In this document: positions 26,030-35,025 of the stretch, piece after piece | Numbering within the stretch: position 1 is the first letter of the stretch | How the letters are laid out: each line of letters begins with the position of its first letter | DNA from: Streptomyces sp. NBC_00510 | GTDB taxonomy: Bacteria > Actinomycetota > Actinomycetes > Streptomycetales > Streptomycetaceae | Direction: 5' to 3' | NCBI GenBank assembly: GCA_036013505.1 | Contig: CP107851.1 | Coordinates: 7,674,001 to 7,738,000, forward strand | DNA: 64,000 nt | Program-made: the position numbers and the translations under genes | The notes under the pieces: model-generated | Told to the model about the DNA's origin: nothing | Databases searched by the model: none | Seen by the model: the letters and a program-made list of their open reading frames with translations, nothing else

Positions 26030-26497
26030 TCAGCGGGAGTCGCGCTTCCGGCGGACGTACAGCTGCTTGCGGACCCTGGCCACGACCGTCCCGTCGTCCG
26101 CGACGACGTCGTTCTCGAACCACACCAGGGCCTTGTCGCCGCCCGCGGTGAGCTCCCTGATCTCCTCGAGCCGGTGCTCGGTCAGCTTGAAGTCGGCGAA
26201 CACGTCCCCCTTGCCGGGCGAGACGAACTCGATCTCCGCCGCGCGGTCCCACACCAGGTAGTCGCGCCCGAGGCGGTTCATGACCAGCAGCATCCAGAAG
26301 GGGTCGCTCATCGAGAAGAGCGATCCGCCGAAGTGGGTGCCCACGTAGTTGCGGTTGAAGCGGTGGAGCCGCAGCCGGACCCGGGCCGAACTCCAGTCGT
26401 CGGCGATGTGCAGGACGCGGATGCCGGAGAACAGGTAGGGCGGCCACCAGGTGATCGCGCGGTGCAGGGCGGCGGGCGTGAGGGAACGTCGTGCCAT
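26030..26497 (-). CDS. DUF4442 hotdog-fold thioesterase-like protein
   Basis: 155 residues. Hotdog features: NRNYVGTHFGGSLFSMSDPF (the conserved N..G.HFGG loop) and VWDRAAEIEFVSPGKGDVFA. Members are presumed acyl-CoA thioesterases or acyl-binding proteins. The start at 26497 coincides with the expected transcription start of a promoter carrying a 16-bp palindrome, so leaderless and probably controlled by a TetR-type fatty-acyl regulator encoded elsewhere. Confidence 0.88.
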   Translation of the reverse strand: MARRSLTPAALHRAITWWPPYLFSGIRVLHIADDWSSARVRLRLHRFNRNYVGTHFGGSLFSMSDPFWMLLVMNRLGRDYLVWDRAAEIEFVSPGKGDVFADFKLTEHRLEEIRELTAGGDKALVWFENDVVADDGTVVARVRKQLYVRRKRDSR

Positions 26498-26503
26498 GCG
26501 AAG

Positions 26504-26534
26504 ACGCTAGCAGGTGAAGTTACCGGCCGGTAAC
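26504..26534 (-). promoter_or_regulatory. Promoter with 16-bp perfect palindrome
   Basis: The palindrome GTTACCGGCCGGTAAC (26519-26534) overlaps the -35-like TTACCG (26533-26528). After 18 bases comes TAGCGT (26509-26504), six bases before the DUF4442 start. TTACCG...CGGTAA symmetry resembles operators of TetR-type regulators of fatty-acyl or aryl-CoA catabolism. Confidence 0.6.
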
Positions 26535-26565
26535 CGGGGCGCCGCCCTGCGTCGCGCCTGGTGCG

Positions 26566-27312
26566 TCAGTCGATCGCCGCCGTGCGCCGCCACAGGTCGA
26601 TCACGGAGTCATCCCCCGTCACCTGCAGCTTCTCGTACGCCCCCCGGTTCCAGAGGGTGAGGTAGAGCTCCTCGGCGGTGCCGCTCACCGTGCAGTCCGC
26701 CTCGCCCGGCGCGGACCGTTCGACGGACAGCGGGTTGGCCGACATGCGCGCGAGCCAGTCGTCCCGCGCGGCGTCGGTGTCGGTCGTGCGCACGCGGAGC
26801 GTCCTGGGCGTCCCGCTGCGGACCCGGCTCTTCGGCCGGACGTGGAAACCGGCGAGCAACTCGTCGATGCCGTCGGCCGCGAACCCCGGATCCACCGGGG
26901 ACGGGGCCCGGCCCAGGGCCAGTTCCGCGTCCACCCGGTGGACCGCCGTCTCGTGCGCCTGGCGCCGCGCCCAGAAGGCCCGCGGGGAGGGGGCCTTGAG
27001 GAAGTACCAGCACTCCAGGTCGACGGGCGCCGCATCGAGGGCCGCGACCAGCAGCCCGTGGCCTTCGCGGAACCAGGGGAGGACCGAGGCGTCGTCCCTG
27101 GGGGCCTCGGCCTCGATGGGCTCCGGCTGCCGCCGCCCCTCCGCGACGTAACCCGTCGCCCAGCGGTGCACGACCCCTTGATGGCGGACCAGTTCGCGCA
27201 CGCGCCAGCCGGGGCAGGACGGCACCTCGGCGTCGAGCCCGGCCGCTTCCGCCGCGTCGGCGAGCAGTCCGCCGTCGCGTCGCAGCACCTCGATGAACTC
27301 GGCTGTCTCCAT
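26566..27312 (-). CDS. Maleylpyruvate isomerase family, mycothiol-dependent enzyme
   Basis: 248 residues. The DinB-like four-helix metal-binding fold is recognisable from VPSCPGWRVRELVRHQGVVH (first His ligand), the central Glu/His region RQAHETAVHRVDAELALG, and the C-terminal MDMPI-type domain ending AEELYLTLWNRGAYEKLQV. The family uses mycothiol for isomerisation or S-conjugation, e.g. detoxification. No linked pathway genes are present. A CACAAT -10 ends six bases before the ATG. Confidence 0.9.
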   Translation of the reverse strand: METAEFIEVLRRDGGLLADAAEAAGLDAEVPSCPGWRVRELVRHQGVVHRWATGYVAEGRRQPEPIEAEAPRDDASVLPWFREGHGLLVAALDAAPVDLECWYFLKAPSPRAFWARRQAHETAVHRVDAELALGRAPSPVDPGFAADGIDELLAGFHVRPKSRVRSGTPRTLRVRTTDTDAARDDWLARMSANPLSVERSAPGEADCTVSGTAEELYLTLWNRGAYEKLQVTGDDSVIDLWRRTAAID

Positions 27313-27357
27313 GACGCGATTGTGGCAGCCGGCACCGACAGCCGGGCCCGTACCGGC

Positions 27358-27675
27358 TCAGTGCGCGGGGCGACGCCGGCGGCGGGCCCGCGCCACCAGT
27401 CCGGACAACACCGCGTTGAGGACCGCCGACACCACGGCCGCCGCCACCGCCGTCGACCAACCACCCCAGCCGTGGGCGGCGTCGGCCGCCCCGAGACCGC
27501 CGATGGCGTCGAACAGCGACCAGAACATGGGCATCCACGGCAACGTCAGCAGGACGAGCCACACTCCGGACAGCGTCGCGTCCGCGTGCGAGACGAACGC
27601 GGTGTCGAGCAGGACCAGGACGAGGGCGGCGGCGACCAGGCACAAGTAGACGCGCGACACACGCTCCCGGTACAC
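27358..27675 (-). CDS. SCO4225-type small membrane protein
   Basis: 105 residues from GTG 27675 with three hydrophobic helices (VYLCLVAAALVLVLLDTAFV, LVLLTLPWMPMFWSLFDAIG, STAVAAAVVSAVLNAVLSGL) and a basic C-terminal tail (RARRRRRPAH). This matches the SCO4225 family of Streptomyces membrane proteins, function unknown. Confidence 0.8.
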   Translation of the reverse strand: MYRERVSRVYLCLVAAALVLVLLDTAFVSHADATLSGVWLVLLTLPWMPMFWSLFDAIGGLGAADAAHGWGGWSTAVAAAVVSAVLNAVLSGLVARARRRRRPAH

Positions 27676-27796
27676 GGACCGGGCGGCGGCCCGGAGCTTC
27701 GGGGGATCGGCATGTCACCTCCGGCTGCTGTGCGGTCCACAGGGCACCGTCCAGCATGACGCTTCCCGCACGCCGGGGGAATCCGGATGCGACGCG

Positions 27797-29035
27797 TCAG
27801 ACTCCGGCGGCCGCGGACGCGTGCCGGGTCGTGTGCGCGACCACGGCGGCCACCGCCGCCAGCGCGGCGACCGTGGTCAGTGCGACCGGCAGCCCGAAGG
27901 CGTCGGCGAGGAAGCCGATCGTGGGCGGCCCGAGCAGGAAGCCCGCGTACCCCAGGGTGGAGGCGGTGGCAACACCGCCGGGGCCGCCGAGGGCGCCGGC
28001 CCGGCCGATGGCCACGGGGAAGACGTTGGCGAGCCCGAGCCCGGTGAGCGCGAAGCCGGCCAGGACGAGCCAGACCTCGGGGCCGAACGCCCCCAGCAGC
28101 ATCCCTGCGCAGGCCGTCAGTCCGCCCAGCACCACCGCGCGGGTCGGGCCAAGCCGCAACAGGAGGGCGGTGCCGGAGAGGCGTCCTACGGTCATCGCGA
28201 GGGCGACGGCGGCGTATCCGGTGGCCGCGAGGGCCGGACCGGTGTGCAGGTCCTCCTGAAAGTGGAGCGGACCCCATTCGGCGAGCGCTCCCTCGCCGTA
28301 GGCGGTGCACAGCGCGATCAGGCCGAAGACGGGGACCATCCGCCGGCCGCCTGCCTGACGCGCCGTGTCGTGTGCACCCTCCATGGTGACGGCCGAGGGA
28401 TCCGCGGGCTCCGCGGGACGGGGGACGGCGTGTCTGAGCAGGAGCCGCCCGAGCAGCACCGTGGCCAGGAGCCCGAACACCGCGACGCCAACGAGGTGCT
28501 GGGCCGGTGTCAGCCGCGCGGCCAGCGGTCCGCCGACGCCCGCCCCGACCAGTCCGCCCAGGCTGTACGCCGCGTGGAAACCGGGCATGATGGGGCGCCG
28601 CAGCGCGGCCACCAGGTCGACGGCGACGCTGTTCATCGCGACGTTCATGCCGCCGAAGCCCACGCCGAGCAGGAGCAGTACGAGACCGAGGGCGAGGGGG
28701 GAGTGGGTGAACGGAGGCAGCGCGACGCCCAGTGACAGGACGGCACCGGTGCCGACGGTCACCTGCCGGGCCCCGAAGCGCCGGCACAGCCGCCCGCTGG
28801 GGATCATGGTGGCGACCGCCCCCGCCGACACGCCGAGCAGCGCGAGGCCGAGCGCCCCGGCCGAGGCGCCGACCTGCTCCTTGACGGCGGGGATGCGAAC
28901 GACCCAGCCGGCGAAGACGAATCCGTCCAGGGCGAAGAACGCGGTCAGGGCGACACGGAGGCGCCGCAAAGGGAGCGGCGGACTTGCGCGATCTTGCCGG
29001 GCGAGTACGCTCCGTATTTTGTTTAGGCTCGGCAC
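27797..29035 (-). CDS. MFS transporter, sugar-efflux/FucP-like type
   Basis: 412 residues from GTG 29035, chosen because a TATTCT -10 ends exactly six bases upstream. An ATG at 29071 would run through that promoter and into the divergent gene. Twelve helices; conserved stretches include FFALDGFVFAGWVVRIPAVK, MNVAMNSVAVDLVAALRRPI and PGFHAAYSLGGLVGAG, typical of the group of MFS proteins paired with ROK regulators. Substrate unknown; a sugar or sugar-like compound is likely from the context. Confidence 0.88.
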   Translation of the reverse strand: MPSLNKIRSVLARQDRASPPLPLRRLRVALTAFFALDGFVFAGWVVRIPAVKEQVGASAGALGLALLGVSAGAVATMIPSGRLCRRFGARQVTVGTGAVLSLGVALPPFTHSPLALGLVLLLLGVGFGGMNVAMNSVAVDLVAALRRPIMPGFHAAYSLGGLVGAGVGGPLAARLTPAQHLVGVAVFGLLATVLLGRLLLRHAVPRPAEPADPSAVTMEGAHDTARQAGGRRMVPVFGLIALCTAYGEGALAEWGPLHFQEDLHTGPALAATGYAAVALAMTVGRLSGTALLLRLGPTRAVVLGGLTACAGMLLGAFGPEVWLVLAGFALTGLGLANVFPVAIGRAGALGGPGGVATASTLGYAGFLLGPPTIGFLADAFGLPVALTTVAALAAVAAVVAHTTRHASAAAGV

Positions 29036-29047
29036 AAAGTGAGAATA
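29018..29047. promoter_or_regulatory. Shared bidirectional -10 and ROK-type operator
   Basis: The seven bases GAGAATA (29041-29047) read as GAGAAT toward the ROK regulator and as TATTCT on the opposite strand toward the MFS gene. Each ends six bases before a GTG start (29053 and 29035). An inverted repeat TTTGT-N11-ACAAA (29018-29038), of the kind bound by XylR/NagC-type regulators, overlaps the region. Confidence 0.55.
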
Positions 29048-29052
29048 GGACT

Positions 29053-30276
29053 GTGACCCAGACTCGGACAAGGTTGGAGCGGGGCCGTGGTGCGCTCGGT
29101 CCCGCGCTCGCGCTCGTGCACACCGGGCGTGCCCCCACCCGCGCCGTGCTCACCGCCGAACTCGGCGTGACGCGGGCGACCGCGGGGGCCGTCGCCGCCG
29201 AGTTGGAGGCACTGCGCCTGATCCGGGTCGACACCCGGCCGGGCGGACCCGCCGGAGCGCAGGGCCGGCCCTCGCACCGGCTCGCCGTCAACCCCGAGGG
29301 GCCCGTCGTCCTCGCCGCGCAGATCCACGCCGACGGATTCCGCGCCGCCCTGGTCGGACTCGGCGGCCACATCCTCGCGTCCACTCCGGTCGCCATGACC
29401 GTGCCCGCTGACCCCGCCCGGGTCCTCGGCGCCGTCGTCGCAGCCGGCGCGGAGCTGCTGCGCGCCTCCGGCCGGGCGTGCGCGGGCGCCGGTCTCGCCG
29501 TGCCCTCCGCCGTCGCCGAGCCGGAAGGCGCCGCGCTCAACCCCCTTCACCTCGCCTGGCCCGCGGGCGCACCCGTCCTGGACATCTTCCGCGAGCAGAT
29601 CGAGCGGTCGGGCATCATCTCCCCCAACGGGGCGCCGCCGCCGTGCTTCGTCGGCAACGACGTCAACGTCGCCGCGCTCGCCGAGCACCGGCACGGCGCC
29701 GGACAGGGAGCCGAGCACCTGCTGGTCGTCGCCACCGGCCACCGCGGCGTGGGTGGTGCGCTCGTCCTGCACGGCAAGCTCCACACCGGCAGTGCCGGAC
29801 TCGCCCTGGAGGTCGGCCACCTCACCGTCAACCCCGAGGGCCGCCCCTGCCATTGCGGCAGCCGTGGCTGCCTCGACGTCGAAGTGGACCCCCTCGCCTT
29901 CCTGGAGTCCGCCGGCCGGATCCCCGGCCCCGAGGGCTCGCTGCCCGACCAGTGCCGCGCCCTGCTCCGTGAGGAGTACGACGACCCCGCGGTGCGGCGC
30001 GCCGCCGACAGCCTCATCGACCGCCTCGGCCAGGGACTCGCGGGACTGGTCAACGTCCTCAACCCCGACCGGATCCTGCTCGGCGGCCTGCACCGCTGGC
30101 TGCTCGACGCCGACCCGGGGCGGCTGCGTGCCGTCGTCGCCGAACGCAGCCTGTGGGGGCGCAGCGGCGGCATCCCGCTGCTCGCCTGCGCCCTGGACCA
30201 CAACAGCCTCGTCGGGGCCGCGGAACTGGCCTGGCAGCCCGTGCTGGACGACCCGCTCACGGCGCTCGGCGCCTGA
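29053..30276 (+). CDS. ROK-family transcriptional regulator (NagC/XylR type)
   Basis: 407 residues. The N-terminal winged helix (ALALVHTGRAPTRAVLTAEL-GVTRATAGAVAAELEALRLI, residues 17-56) is followed by the ROK domain with GLAVPSAVAEPEG, FVGNDVNVAALAEH and the zinc-type signature EVGHLTVNPEGRPCHCGSRG-CLDVE. The ATP-binding glycine motif is altered (VVLAAQIHADGFRAAL in place of DIGGTK), as usual for regulators without kinase activity. It probably senses a sugar and controls the divergent MFS gene. Confidence 0.9.
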   Translation: MTQTRTRLERGRGALGPALALVHTGRAPTRAVLTAELGVTRATAGAVAAELEALRLIRVDTRPGGPAGAQGRPSHRLAVNPEGPVVLAAQIHADGFRAALVGLGGHILASTPVAMTVPADPARVLGAVVAAGAELLRASGRACAGAGLAVPSAVAEPEGAALNPLHLAWPAGAPVLDIFREQIERSGIISPNGAPPPCFVGNDVNVAALAEHRHGAGQGAEHLLVVATGHRGVGGALVLHGKLHTGSAGLALEVGHLTVNPEGRPCHCGSRGCLDVEVDPLAFLESAGRIPGPEGSLPDQCRALLREEYDDPAVRRAADSLIDRLGQGLAGLVNVLNPDRILLGGLHRWLLDADPGRLRAVVAERSLWGRSGGIPLLACALDHNSLVGAAELAWQPVLDDPLTALGA

Positions 30277-30305
30277 GGTCCGTCCCCGGGATCACCGACA
30301 CACCG

Positions 30306-31211
30306 TCAGAACAGCGGCTCCGGAGGCTCGGTGGCCTGCGGTAGCGCCTTCGTGGGCGGGGCCGGCAGGTCCTCCACCGACGCGGTGAGCGGCCATCCCG
30401 GCACCAGGTGCGTGTCGAGCAGCAGGACACCGCCGGCCGGCCCGGCGGTGCGGAGGTAGACATCGCCCCCGGCCACCGCCACGACGGTGCCGCCCAGGGC
30501 GGTGGCCGGGGCGAGCCCGGTCACCGCGGCGGTGGCCTGCGGCGCGTCGGGCTCCAGGCCGAACACCGCCGCGTGGTCGACGGGTTGGAACCCGGTGGCG
30601 GTCAGCGTGTCCCGCCAGTCGGGGACCGCGGCCGCCGCCTCGTGGAGGGCCCGCAGCCCGGCCACCCGTGCGGGCGCGGGTGGCAGCGCGCCGCGGGCGG
30701 CACGCTTCGCGGACGTCGCCACCCGGTCCGGGATGCCCAGCGCCGTCCCGAGGACCGACTCGGCGCGACGCGCGGCCATCAGCGGCCCCCGGCCCAGGAA
30801 CGTGAAGCAGATCGCGGCCTGTTCGAGCAGCCGCGCACTGCCCCGCTCGGCCGCCGTGATGCCGACCTTGCCCAGACCCGGGCCGAACCAGGCCAGGTAC
30901 ACCGCGAAGGTCCGGGGGTCGTCCAGCCGCGTGTCCGCCGCCACGGACCGGGAGCGGTCCAGCGCCGCGCACTGCTCGCACTGGTCGCGGCGGGCCCGCG
31001 CGGGAAGTTCCGCGGCCCGTGGGCACGGAGTCCAGCGCCCCGAACGCCACACGCCCATGCACTGCCGCACCGCGCCCGGCTGCACGGCGAGCGCCAGCGG
31101 GTCGCCGAGGCGCACGGGACTGCGCCGGTCGCCGTGGCGGGGGTGCCACCAGGTCCACGCCGGGCCCCCGGACACCCATCGCAGACCTGTGCATCGCCAC
31201 ATGATCCGCAT
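30306..31211 (-). CDS. DUF2797 domain protein
   Basis: 301 residues from ATG 31211; ATG 31202 is three residues shorter. The DUF2797 pattern is present: MWRCTGLRWVSGGPAW, a zinc-like CEQCAALDRSRSVAAD and ARLLEQAAICFTFLGRGPLM. The second zinc pair usual near the N-terminal half is partly replaced (CMGVWRSGRWTPCP keeps two Cys). No function is established. No ribosome site is visible, so the start is uncertain. Confidence 0.82.
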   Translation of the reverse strand: MRIMWRCTGLRWVSGGPAWTWWHPRHGDRRSPVRLGDPLALAVQPGAVRQCMGVWRSGRWTPCPRAAELPARARRDQCEQCAALDRSRSVAADTRLDDPRTFAVYLAWFGPGLGKVGITAAERGSARLLEQAAICFTFLGRGPLMAARRAESVLGTALGIPDRVATSAKRAARGALPPAPARVAGLRALHEAAAAVPDWRDTLTATGFQPVDHAAVFGLEPDAPQATAAVTGLAPATALGGTVVAVAGGDVYLRTAGPAGGVLLLDTHLVPGWPLTASVEDLPAPPTKALPQATEPPEPLF

Positions 31212-31350
31212 GTTAGGCGCAGGCACCGACAGCGGCCGTACTCCCCGGGTGGTACCCGCGGTGCCGCTGGCCGTACGACGACCAGCGGCCGCGCGCGGAC
31301 CAGTCTCGTAGTGCCGGAAAACCACGGCATCACCAAGGAGACGATTCGCG

Positions 31351-31659
31351 ATGGACGCCAACGCACTGACCTCGCTCGCCGACCACTGGGACGGGGGCCC
31401 CGGCCCCTGGATCCTGTTCTTCCCGCTGATCTGGGCCGCCGTCATCGGAGGCGTCGCATTCGTGCTGCGCCGCGCCGCGTGGCGCAGGGGCCTCGGCCGT
31501 GGCCCCTGGCACGCCCGGGCCGCGATCGGCGAGCACTCGCCGATCGCCGTACTGGGCCGCCGCTTCGCCGCGGGCGAGATCGACGAGGACGAGTACTGGC
31601 GCCGGCTGTCCGTCCTGGACGAGCAGTTCGGCCGCTTCCCCAAGGGCGGGGAGCGATGA
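31351..31659 (+). CDS. SHOCT-domain small membrane protein
   Basis: 102 residues with a strong AAGGAGA site. One membrane helix (PWILFFPLIWAAVIGGVAFV, about 19-38), a basic patch, then a C-terminal SHOCT motif (PIAVLGRRFAAGEIDEDEYW-RRLSVLDEQF). SHOCT segments bind or oligomerise with larger membrane partners. The stop overlaps the ABC ATPase start by four bases, so it is likely an accessory of this transporter. Confidence 0.85.
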   Translation: MDANALTSLADHWDGGPGPWILFFPLIWAAVIGGVAFVLRRAAWRRGLGRGPWHARAAIGEHSPIAVLGRRFAAGEIDEDEYWRRLSVLDEQFGRFPKGGER

Positions 31660-32426
31660 CCGCCGCCCGCGTTGCCGACGCAGTAAAGACCTACGGGGCG
31701 GGCGACGCCCAGGTGCGCGCATTGGACGGGGTCACGGTCGGGTTCCCCAGCGGGCGGTTCACCGCGATCATGGGTCCTTCCGGGTCCGGGAAGTCCACCC
31801 TCATGCACTGCGCCGCCGGCCTGGACACCCTCACCTCCGGGACCGCCTGGATCGGCGACACCGAGTTGGGGGCGCTCGGCGACCGGCAGTTGACGCTGCT
31901 GCGCCGGGAGCGGGTCGGTTTCGTCTTCCAGTCCTTCAACCTGCTGCCGACCCTGACCGTGGCGGAGAACATCACCCTGCCCCAGGACCTGGCCGGTGCC
32001 GGGACGGACCGTGAGTGGGTGGACGCCCTGATCGACGTCGTGGGCCTGGGCGACCGGCTGCGGCACCGCCCGACCGAGCTCTCCGGGGGCCAGCAGCAGC
32101 GCGTGGCGGTGGCCAGGGCGCTGGCCGGGCGGCCCGAGGTCGTCTTCGCCGACGAGCCCACCGGCAACCTCGACTCGCGGTCCGGCGAGGAGGTGCTGCG
32201 CCTGCTGGGACGGGCCGTCCACGAGATGGGCCGCACGGTCGTCATGGTCACCCACGACCCGGTCGCCGCCGCCCACGCCGACGAGGTCGTCTTCCTCGCC
32301 GACGGACGCCTGGTGGACACGATGCCCGACCCGAGCGCGGAGAAGGTCCTCGACCGCATGAAGGCCTTCGACACCGCCCGCGACGCGGGACGCCGCACCG
32401 CACCAGGGCAGCGGGTGACGTCATGA
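31656..32426 (+). CDS. ABC transporter ATP-binding protein (MacB/LolD type)
   Basis: 256 residues. Walker A GPSGSGKST, Q-loop FQSFN, signature LSGGQQQR, Walker B VVFADEPTG and the His switch VTHD are all intact. The HLNLLPTLTVAEN-like and EPTGNLDS features place it in the MacB/FtsE/LolD group that powers FtsX-type permeases. Coupled at both ends (ATGA overlaps) to the SHOCT gene and the permease gene. Confidence 0.96.
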   Translation: MTAARVADAVKTYGAGDAQVRALDGVTVGFPSGRFTAIMGPSGSGKSTLMHCAAGLDTLTSGTAWIGDTELGALGDRQLTLLRRERVGFVFQSFNLLPTLTVAENITLPQDLAGAGTDREWVDALIDVVGLGDRLRHRPTELSGGQQQRVAVARALAGRPEVVFADEPTGNLDSRSGEEVLRLLGRAVHEMGRTVVMVTHDPVAAAHADEVVFLADGRLVDTMPDPSAEKVLDRMKAFDTARDAGRRTAPGQRVTS

Positions 32427-34999
32427 GCGCGCCGACCGGGCCGGTCCGCGCGTCCCTGCGGCTGAGCCTGTCCTCCCTGAGGGCCCACAAGCGCCGGTTC
32501 GCCGGCACCTTCCTGGCGGTCTTCCTGGGTGTCGCCTTCCTGGCGGGCACCATGGTGATGGGCGACACCCTGCGCGCCAGCTTCGACACGCTCTTTGGAC
32601 ACGCCAACAGCGGCACCGACGTGGTCGTCCGCAGCGCCGACGTCGTCACCGTCCCCGGGGAGGGACAAGGCACCCGCGAACCCGTCGACAGCGCGCTCGT
32701 CGCGCGGCTGCGGGCCGTACCCGGGGTGGCGGCCGTCGCGGCCGACATCGAGGGCGCGGGCCAACTCGTCGGCCGTGACGGCGAGCCCGTCGGCGGTCAG
32801 GGCCCGCCGACCCTCGCCGGGAACTGGATCGACGACGCCGGGCTCAACCCGTACGCCCTCGCGGAGGGCCGCGCTCCCAGGGCCGCCGGCGAGGCCGTGG
32901 TGAACCGTGCCGCGGCCGAGCAGGGCGGGCTGGGCATCGGCGACACGACCGTACTGCGCACCCCCGACCCGCTGCGCGTGACGATCGTCGGACTGGTGAC
33001 CTTCGGCGGCGAGGACGGCATGGGCCAGTCCACCTTCACCGGCCTCACCCGCGCCGACGCCGAGCGCCAACTGATGCCGAGGCCCGGCCGGGCGTCCACG
33101 ATCAAGGTGCGTGCGGCCTCCGGCGTCGGCCAGGAAGAGCTGGCGAGGCGCGTCGCGGGCGTGCTGCCCCACGGTGTCGAGGCGATCACCGGTCAGCAGG
33201 CCACGGACGAGAACCTCGACCAGGTCTCGGGCCGGTTCCTGTCGCTGTTCACGACCCTGCTCACGGTCTTCGCCGGGATCGCCCTGCTCGTGGCGACCTT
33301 CAGCATCCACAACACCTTCGCGATCGTCGTCGCCCAGCGCACCCGGGAGAACGCCCTGCTGCGGGCGCTCGGCGCGTCCAGGCGTCAGGTGCTGGGCTCG
33401 ACCCTCACGGAGGCCGTGGCCGTGGCACTGGCCGCCTCGGCCGCCGGGCTCCTGGGCGGGATCGGCATCGCGGCCGGGCTGCAGGCGCTGTTCCCGGCCG
33501 TCGGATTCCCCTTCCCGGACGGGGGACTGGTCGTCGGCGCCACCGCCATGGCCGTACCGCTCGGCATCGGCCTGCTCGTCTGCACCGGCTCGGCCGTGCT
33601 GCCCGCCGTACGTGCCGGGCGGACGGCGCCGCTCGCCGCGCTGCGCGAGACGGCGGTGGACCACTCCGGTGCCTCGCGCGGACGGGCGGCGCTGGGGGCC
33701 GTGCTGGCGGTGGCCGGTGCCGCGACGACCGTCGCGGGCGCGGCGGGCACGCCAGAGGTGTGGCTCACCTCGGTCGGCGCCGCCGTGGTCGTCGTCGCCT
33801 TCGTCGTCCTGGGGCCGGTCGCCGTCTCGTACGCGGTGCGCGTCCTGGGAGCCCCGCTCGCGCGGCTGCGCGGTGCCACCGGAGCGCTGGCCCGGCGGAA
33901 CGCGCTGCGGAGCCCGAAGCGGACGGCGGCCACCGCCACCGCGCTGATGATCGGCGTCGCGGTCGTGTCGCTCTTCACCGTCTTCGGCGCCTCCCTGAAG
34001 GCCACCATGGACCGGACCGTCGACCGCTCCTTCGCCGGCGACGTCGCCCTGACCGCCTCGGGGTTCGGTGCGGGTGCGAACGGTCTCAGCCCGGGGCTCG
34101 CACCCGCCGTGGCGAAGCTGCCCGAGGTGGCGACGGCGGTCGGGCTCGGCAAGGGCGTCGCCGAAGTCGACGGCGGCGGGCGGCAGCTGACGGTCACCGA
34201 CCCCGTCGCCCTGACGCGCGTGCTCGACCTCGGTGCCGTCGACGGCTCCCTGAGCGGCCTCGGCCGGGACGGCATCGCCGTCTCCCGCAAGGAAGCGGAC
34301 AAGCACCACTGGAAGCCGGGCAGCACCATGGTGCTTGCGTTCGCCGACGGCACCCGCCAGACCTTCACCGTGCGCGCCGTCTACCCGGAGGCCGGCCTCG
34401 GCGGCGACTACATCGTTACCCGCACTGCCTGGGCACCGCACAAGGTGCAGGACGCCGACGACCTCGTCGCCGTCGCCTTCAAGAAGGGCGTCGCCCTCGA
34501 CGAGGGCCGCACAGCCGTCCAAGGAGTCGCCCGGCAGTACGGCAACCCCGAGGTCCAGACCCGTGAGGAGTACGCGGAATCCGCCGCCTCGGGCGTGGAC
34601 ATCATGCTGACGCTCGTCTACGCACTGCTCGCGCTGGCCGTCCTCATCGCGCTGCTCGGCATCACCAACACGCTCACCCTCGCGGTGCACGAGCGCACCC
34701 GCGAACTCGGGCTGCTGCGCGCGGTCGGGCAGACCAGGGCCCAGTTGCGGACCATGGTCCGCTGGGAGTCCGTCCTGGTCGCCGCCTTCGGCACGGCCGG
34801 CGGGCTGGGGCTCGGGGGGTTCCTCGGCTGGGCACTGGTCAAGGCGTCGGACGGCGCGGGCACGAGCGCCTTCGCGGTGCCGCCCGTCCAGCTCGCGGTC
34901 GTCGTGCTGGTCGGGCTGGTCGCCGGAGTCCTGGCCGGTTGGCGTCCGGCCCGGCGCGCGGCGCGTCTGGACGTACTGAGGGCCATCGCAGCGGAATGA
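32423..34999 (+). CDS. FtsX-family ABC permease with two extracellular domains
   Basis: 858 residues. An N-terminal helix after RAHKRRFAGTFLAVFLGVAF leads into a first MacB-like extracellular domain (about 50-260). Three helices follow (LLTVFAGIALLVATFSIHNT onward), then a connecting helix pair (510-540), a second MacB-like domain and three C-terminal helices starting near residue 725. The motif RTRENALLRALGASRRQVLG and its repeat RTRELGLLRAVGQTRAQLRT mark the two FtsX halves. Such systems are mechanotransmitters or exporters of lipids or peptides, not importers. No substrate is evident. Confidence 0.93.
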   Translation: MSAPTGPVRASLRLSLSSLRAHKRRFAGTFLAVFLGVAFLAGTMVMGDTLRASFDTLFGHANSGTDVVVRSADVVTVPGEGQGTREPVDSALVARLRAVPGVAAVAADIEGAGQLVGRDGEPVGGQGPPTLAGNWIDDAGLNPYALAEGRAPRAAGEAVVNRAAAEQGGLGIGDTTVLRTPDPLRVTIVGLVTFGGEDGMGQSTFTGLTRADAERQLMPRPGRASTIKVRAASGVGQEELARRVAGVLPHGVEAITGQQATDENLDQVSGRFLSLFTTLLTVFAGIALLVATFSIHNTFAIVVAQRTRENALLRALGASRRQVLGSTLTEAVAVALAASAAGLLGGIGIAAGLQALFPAVGFPFPDGGLVVGATAMAVPLGIGLLVCTGSAVLPAVRAGRTAPLAALRETAVDHSGASRGRAALGAVLAVAGAATTVAGAAGTPEVWLTSVGAAVVVVAFVVLGPVAVSYAVRVLGAPLARLRGATGALARRNALRSPKRTAATATALMIGVAVVSLFTVFGASLKATMDRTVDRSFAGDVALTASGFGAGANGLSPGLAPAVAKLPEVATAVGLGKGVAEVDGGGRQLTVTDPVALTRVLDLGAVDGSLSGLGRDGIAVSRKEADKHHWKPGSTMVLAFADGTRQTFTVRAVYPEAGLGGDYIVTRTAWAPHKVQDADDLVAVAFKKGVALDEGRTAVQGVARQYGNPEVQTREEYAESAASGVDIMLTLVYALLALAVLIALLGITNTLTLAVHERTRELGLLRAVGQTRAQLRTMVRWESVLVAAFGTAGGLGLGGFLGWALVKASDGAGTSAFAVPPVQLAVVVLVGLVAGVLAGWRPARRAARLDVLRAIAAE

Positions 35000-35025
35000 C
35001 TCCGCCGACGACGGCCCGGGGGCCA

